16,949 nucleotides of DNA from Clostridiales bacterium UBA1389 (lineage in GTDB: Bacteria > Bacillota > Clostridia > Oscillospirales > CAG-382), in assembly GCA_002305335.1 (NCBI GenBank), contig DBQR01000041.1, positions 1-16,949 on the forward strand. Direction: 5' to 3'. Made by a program: the position numbers and the translations under genes. The notes beneath the pieces are model-generated. The model was not told the DNA's origin and ran no database searches. It worked only from the letters and a program-made list of their open reading frames with translations. Positions 13,893 to 16,949 of the stretch are shown here, in pieces (position 1 is the stretch's first letter; every line of letters starts with the position of its first letter).

Positions 13893-13939
13893 AAAAAATA
13901 TAGAAAAAAACTGTAATTTTTGAAAGAAATAAACAAAAG

Positions 13940-13996
13940 CCCCCTTGATTATGTAAAAAAATATTATATAATGGTGTTAATTATAATCTAAGGGGG
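13940..13996. repeat. inverted repeat enclosing the cyclase promoter and ribosome site
   Basis: The arm cccccttgattat (13940-13952) is the reverse complement of 13983-13996 apart from one extra T. The left arm includes the -35 element; the right arm includes the G-rich ribosome site of the next gene. In a transcript reading through from the Crp/Fnr gene, the arms would pair and hide the ribosome site. Confidence 0.6.
13945..13972 (+). promoter_or_regulatory. promoter of the membrane diguanylate cyclase gene
   Basis: TTGATT (13945-13950), a 16-bp spacer and TATAAT (13967-13972). The predicted start near 13979 gives a leader of about 25 nt that excludes the left arm of the inverted repeat. Confidence 0.65.
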
Positions 13997-14003
13997 GGTA
14001 GGT

Positions 14004-15161
14004 TTGCTCGGCATTTTATATGCGGAAGTGAATGCTGTCGGCGGAGTATTTCTGCTCTTTATGATATTAAACAAGAATACCAGAAAGTTTTCGATACAAC
14101 CTTTCGGCCAGCAGATTTTCAATCTGCTTATGATAACGAACCTTGCCATACTTACCTTTGACGCCGCCATGTGGCTGATTGACAAACAGCCCGGCGACAC
14201 ACTGCGGATAATAAACCTTGCCGTATCCACGGTGTATTATATATTAAACCCCGTTATGTGCTTCTTTTGCCTTATCTATACCGACAGCAAGGTATTCGAA
14301 AACAAGCCTGCCCTGATAAAGCGTATGCGCTATTATTCCATACCCGGGATAATCAGTATTGTTTTATCGGTTATGAGCCTGTTTAACGGCTGGTTTTTCA
14401 CCGTCAGCAGGGATAACGTGTATTCCAGGGGAAAGCTGTTTGTCGTTATGGTTGTCATCTCCTTTGTTTATCTTTTGGGTGCGGTGTTTATCGTGGCAAG
14501 GGATATAATCAAAAACGGATGGAGCAAAACCAAGTACATAGATTTTCCCATTATGTTTTTCCTGTTGCTTATTATAGGTGCCACGCTTTTACAGATTTTA
14601 TTTTACGGCATTTCCCTAATATGGATAACCTCCGCTGTAGCCTGCGGATATGTTTACCTGAATCTTCAGAACGGTCTTATTTCCACCGATTACCTGACAA
14701 AACTGAACAACCGTCCCCGGCTGGACATCTACCTTGAACGGCGGTTAAGGTCATGGCAGGGGGACACGTTGCTGTTTGCCGTAATGCTTGACCTTGACGG
14801 ATTCAAAACGATAAACGACCTTTACGGGCATATCTCCGGCGACGAGGCTTTAGAGGTGGCAGGGAAGGTATTGCGTAAATCCTGCAACCGGGACTTTGAC
14901 TTTTTAGCCCGGATGGGAGGGGACGAATTCATTATCGTAGGCGAAAGGGAAAGCATTGAAGAAATAGAAGCTTTGATTGCCAAAATACAAAATAACTTCG
15001 CTGAAGTGAACCGGTCAAAGGTTCTGAAATTCAAGCTTGAAGCAAGCATAGGTTATTCTCTCTTCAAAAAGAGCGACGACGTCAAATCCTTCCTTGACGC
15101 CGCCGACAGGGAGATGTATAAGATAAAACAGGCAAAAAAGGTTAAGTCAGAGCAAGGGTGA
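14004..15161 (+). CDS. polytopic membrane diguanylate cyclase (GGDEF)
   Basis: 385 residues. The N-terminal 222 residues hold about seven hydrophobic helices (about 8-22, 38-58, 66-92, 112-130, 145-166, 180-203, 205-222) with short loops and no large extracellular domain, so sensing is probably within or at the membrane. The cytoplasmic GGDEF domain (about 226-378) begins STDYLTKLNNRPRLD and has intact GGDEF (305-309). RDFD (296-299), five residues before it, is a probable I-site for product inhibition. It is predicted to make c-di-GMP from two GTP. The start is TTG at 14004, supported by the AAGGGGGGG ribosome site (13990-13998) and by an N-terminus (MLGILYAEVN) that runs directly into the first helix. 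It is followed after 161 nt by an unknown membrane protein gene with its own promoter. Confidence 0.87.
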   Translation: MLGILYAEVNAVGGVFLLFMILNKNTRKFSIQPFGQQIFNLLMITNLAILTFDAAMWLIDKQPGDTLRIINLAVSTVYYILNPVMCFFCLIYTDSKVFENKPALIKRMRYYSIPGIISIVLSVMSLFNGWFFTVSRDNVYSRGKLFVVMVVISFVYLLGAVFIVARDIIKNGWSKTKYIDFPIMFFLLLIIGATLLQILFYGISLIWITSAVACGYVYLNLQNGLISTDYLTKLNNRPRLDIYLERRLRSWQGDTLLFAVMLDLDGFKTINDLYGHISGDEALEVAGKVLRKSCNRDFDFLARMGGDEFIIVGERESIEEIEALIAKIQNNFAEVNRSKVLKFKLEASIGYSLFKKSDDVKSFLDAADREMYKIKQAKKVKSEQG

Positions 15162-15205
15162 ATTTCAACAAAATTTGAACAATGTGGAAATTTTATTCAA
15201 CTCAA

Positions 15206-15234
15206 TTTACAATTAAACCTTAAGGTTGTATAAT
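15206..15234 (+). promoter_or_regulatory. promoter of the unknown membrane protein gene
   Basis: TTTACA (15206-15211), a 17-bp spacer and TATAAT (15229-15234), with a predicted start near 15241. Confidence 0.65.
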
Positions 15235-15240
15235 ATAGCC

Positions 15241-15322
15241 TAAGGACACAGTTTGTCAAAAGCTGTGATTTTATGCCTGTGTGGCATACTGCACGGAATT
15301 TGGCGAAAGGCTTGGGTTTTTT
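15241..15322 (+). other. leader with two hairpins before the unknown membrane protein gene
   Basis: About 82 nt of predicted leader. It contains a stem cacag/ctgtg (15247-15251, 15263-15267) and the hairpin atgcc-tgtgt-ggcat (15273-15287). The 5' agcct (15236-15240) could also pair with aggct (15308-15312). It matches no riboswitch class I can recall. Confidence 0.3.
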
Positions 15323-16135
15323 ATGAATCGCAACTGGAGCATATATAAAATTTCGTCTTTGGCGGTGCTTATAGTATCGCTGCTCGTTTCAATCATCCGT
15401 ATCGGCGTAGTGGAAAAGAATATTGAAATCGACAACGCAGGCGGCTACTTTATTGCCAAAAACAGCGAAACCGTGGGTTTCGTGGTGTTTACCGCCTGCT
15501 TTGCCCTTGCTTTCGGCGCCCTTGCCTTTATAATCGGCAAGAAAGCCAACAGATTCATTGACATGGAAACCTCCCCGGTGGTGTTTTCCTCCGCATTGTG
15601 CGGATTCATGCTAATGTCAACGGGGTTGTATTATTCCTATCTGTATCTTACCGCAGATAACATGAAAACCGGCAAATTCATTATAAGCATAATGATGATA
15701 CTGGCATCGGCTATGTTTTTGTATCTTGCCCTTGCCAAAAACGGTATTAAAAAGTCTGTTATCCCCTTTATGCGCTTAATCCCCGCCCTGTATGCCATAG
15801 TGCGGCTGCTGGTGGATTTTGTGGAGCAGAACAGCCATCCGGAAAATTCCGCGGTCGCTTTCCATATTATAAGCCTGCTGCTGCTTATGCTGTTTATGGT
15901 GTATGAGGGCAAAACCGTCTTCGGCGCCACCTCAATGCGGATATACCTCACCACCGGTTATCTCTGCATTTTCACCATGCTCCTTTATGCGGTGCCCAAT
16001 CTTTTCATAACAATCAAGAACCCCGCCATTGACAGGTATATCCTCTTTTCGGCGGTGGATATCGTCCTTGCCTTGTACGTGTTCACCCGTACCTACTCGG
16101 TGACCCGTGGGGAAGGGGAAAACGGCAATAGCTGA
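15323..16135 (+). CDS. unrecognised integral membrane protein, about eight helices
   Basis: 270 residues, almost entirely hydrophobic helices: roughly residues 9-28, 52-75, 86-110, 120-139, 144-166, 182-200, 207-230 and 237-257, with short loops. The C-terminus (TRGEGENGNS) is hydrophilic. I do not recognise a family and see no catalytic motif, lipobox or enzymatic domain. The start is uncertain. ATG at 15323 is preferred because it leads directly into a typical MNRNWSIYK-type membrane N-terminus, though its GAAAGG site is distant (13 nt). GTG at 15281 would add 14 residues, lies inside a hairpin and has no ribosome site. It follows the diguanylate cyclase gene but has its own promoter and a good terminator. 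Confidence 0.75.
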   Translation: MNRNWSIYKISSLAVLIVSLLVSIIRIGVVEKNIEIDNAGGYFIAKNSETVGFVVFTACFALAFGALAFIIGKKANRFIDMETSPVVFSSALCGFMLMSTGLYYSYLYLTADNMKTGKFIISIMMILASAMFLYLALAKNGIKKSVIPFMRLIPALYAIVRLLVDFVEQNSHPENSAVAFHIISLLLLMLFMVYEGKTVFGATSMRIYLTTGYLCIFTMLLYAVPNLFITIKNPAIDRYILFSAVDIVLALYVFTRTYSVTRGEGENGNS

Positions 16136-16145
16136 GAGAAACAAA

Positions 16146-16175
16146 GCACTTGCGTAAAGGCAAGTGTTTTTTTTA
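16146..16175 (+). terminator. terminator of the unknown membrane protein gene
   Basis: cacttgc (16147-16153), a 6-nt loop and gcaagtg (16160-16166) form a perfect 7-bp stem directly followed by eight T (16167-16174), 11 nt past the stop codon. Confidence 0.9.
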
Positions 16176-16248
16176 TTAAATAAGACGTCTTCTAAATAAA
16201 TATATAATTATTTTATACAACGCAATATAAGAGGATGAAGATAAAAAG

Positions 16249-16653
16249 GCCTTCCGACTTTCGGGGAAGGTGTCAGCCGCAGGCTGACGGATGAGGGGTA
16301 GTGCTTTACTTACGGGAATCAGTAAAATATGATATCCGCATTTCGTTACGGATAAAACAAAAGGGTCTAAAAATCTGCATTTTTTGAGATACCGAATATT
16401 TCCCTGATACCCGCTCCCCTCCGGGTCGTGTTTTTTTGAGGATATCTTACCCGGGGCTCCTGCGCCCCTACGGGGCTTGTCACCCCGGGCTAATACACTT
16501 GCTCTCCCTTGGGGGGCGCATTTATTAAAGGTTTCACCGTAAACGTTAAATACGTTTATGTACTTCAATGCAGAAGCGGAAAGGTAAATCTCAAAATCAG
16601 CCTCCCTTGTGCAAAGGGAGGTGTCACAGCGAAGTTGTGACGGGGGGGATTGT
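16249..16653 (+). repeat. composite intergenic repeat, copy 4 (complete L-middle-R form, with inserted GC-rich hairpin)
   Basis: Module L (16249-16304), middle module (about 16320-16410 and 16507-16590) and module R in forward orientation (about 16600-16653; arms 16601-16608 and 16614-16621). The same order is found on the minus strand at 10508-10206. Compared with that copy, an extra block of about 95 bp sits inside the middle module. It contains a nested hairpin: outer cccgggg (16450-16456) with ccccggg (16483-16489), inner gcccc (16464-16468) with ggggc (16472-16476). An open frame across the minus strand is repeat-derived and not called. The rest of the 16136-16721 gap holds only terminators. 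Confidence 0.75.
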
Positions 16654-16672
16654 ATTCAATGTAAAACTCCGG

Positions 16673-16706
16673 GATAAAAAAATCCGTCGGCATTTTGCCG
16701 ACGGAA
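16673..16706 (-). terminator. terminator of the glyceraldehyde-3-phosphate dehydrogenase gene
   Basis: Perfect 9-bp stem, ccgtcggca (16684-16692) and tgccgacgg (16696-16704), with a 3-nt loop. On the minus strand it is followed by a run of T (complement of 16675-16682). It lies 18 nt past the stop codon. Confidence 0.9.
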
Positions 16707-16721
16707 TTCTTATTATTTAGC

Positions 16722-16949
16722 TTATTTAAGTTCCGAGAAGTACTTGATTGTCCTTATCATCTGGCTGGTGTAGGAGTTTTCGTTGTCGTACCACGAAACC
16801 ACCTGAACCTGATAGGTGTCGTCGTCAATCTTAAGCACTAAAGTCTGGGTGGCGTCGAACAGAGAACCGTAGGTCATGCCGATAACGTCGGAGGAAACGA
16901 TTTCGTCCTCGTTGTAGCCGAAGGATTCGTTGGCGGCAGCCTTCATGGC
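16722..16949 (-). CDS. gap: glyceraldehyde-3-phosphate dehydrogenase, C-terminal fragment (runs off the window)
   Basis: Only the last 75 codons are inside the window; the gene continues past 16949 and the start is not visible. The fragment contains the conserved C-terminal GAPDH features: MKAAANES, a [16 protein letters not shown] segment (binding pocket for substrate phosphate and NAD) and [18 protein letters not shown], which includes the WYDNE-[NW]-[SG]-Y signature near the C-terminus. The enzyme converts glyceraldehyde 3-phosphate, NAD and phosphate to 1,3-bisphosphoglycerate in cytoplasmic glycolysis. A strong terminator follows, so this is the last gene of its transcript. Confidence 0.95.
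   Translation of the reverse strand, partial: AMKAAANESFGYNEDEIVSSDVIGMTYGSLFDATQTLVLKIDDDTYQVQVVSWYDNENSYTSQMIRTIKYFSELK

Noticed and set aside
16176..16568. 130-codon open frame on the minus strand
   Set aside because: It is entirely within composite repeat modules and a terminator; no ribosome site and no domain.
1..16653. CRISPR array made of the recurring hairpin modules
   Set aside because: Copies are scattered kilobases apart, differ in orientation and composition, and there are no regular spacers or cas genes.

Overview
The window looks like the chromosome of an obligately anaerobic, low-to-moderate-GC Firmicute, most likely a clostridium of the Oscillospiraceae/Ruminococcaceae type. 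The basis is strong AGGAGG-type ribosome sites, sigma-A style promoters with A/T-rich spacers, an hcp-rubredoxin-ferredoxin oxidative/nitrosative stress operon, clostridial-style GGDEF proteins and families of small dispersed hairpin repeats between genes. This taxonomic call is inference from gene content; no rRNA or other marker gene is present.

Layout, left to right. (1) 1-481: a composite intergenic repeat, then a clear promoter. (2) 482-2230 (+): a Suv3-like RNA helicase. (3) 2428-2961 (-): a UPF0316/DUF2179 membrane protein, transcribed convergently with the helicase. (4) 3085-8853 (+): a promoter, a long leader and two translationally coupled membrane sensor enzymes of c-di-GMP metabolism. 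The first has a degenerate GGDEF and an intact EAL domain; the second has an intact GGDEF with an I-site fused to an HD-GYP domain. (5) 8854-10017: a terminator, a repeat, and a MerR/TipAS regulator behind a 19-bp-spacer promoter. It has a well-placed internal start that could make the drug-binding domain alone. (6) 10018-10601: a large composite repeat and the hcp terminator. (7) 13129-10602 (-): an operon of Fe-S protein, rubredoxin and hybrid cluster protein (Hcp). It diverges from (8) a Crp/Fnr-family regulator (13236-13892, +). A 16-bp perfect palindrome between them sits at exactly the class II activator position for the hcp operon and just downstream of the regulator's own predicted start. 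(9) 14004-15161 (+): a polytopic membrane diguanylate cyclase. (10) 15323-16135 (+): an unrecognised eight-helix membrane protein. (11) 16136-16721: a terminator, another composite repeat and the terminator of (12) the 3' end of a glyceraldehyde-3-phosphate dehydrogenase gene (-), cut by the window edge.

Two functional themes stand out. One is second-messenger signalling: three proteins with GGDEF domains, at least two with intact cyclase motifs, plus EAL and HD-GYP phosphodiesterases. The other is NO/hydroxylamine/oxygen defence in an anaerobe: an Hcp operon probably controlled by the divergent Crp/Fnr protein (HcpR-like), with rubredoxin and the Fe-S protein as plausible electron donors, since no hcr reductase is present. 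I see no phage, transposase, CRISPR array, tRNA or rRNA. The least explained element is the dispersed hairpin repeat family (five sites), which seems built from exchangeable left, middle and right modules and may double as transcription terminators.
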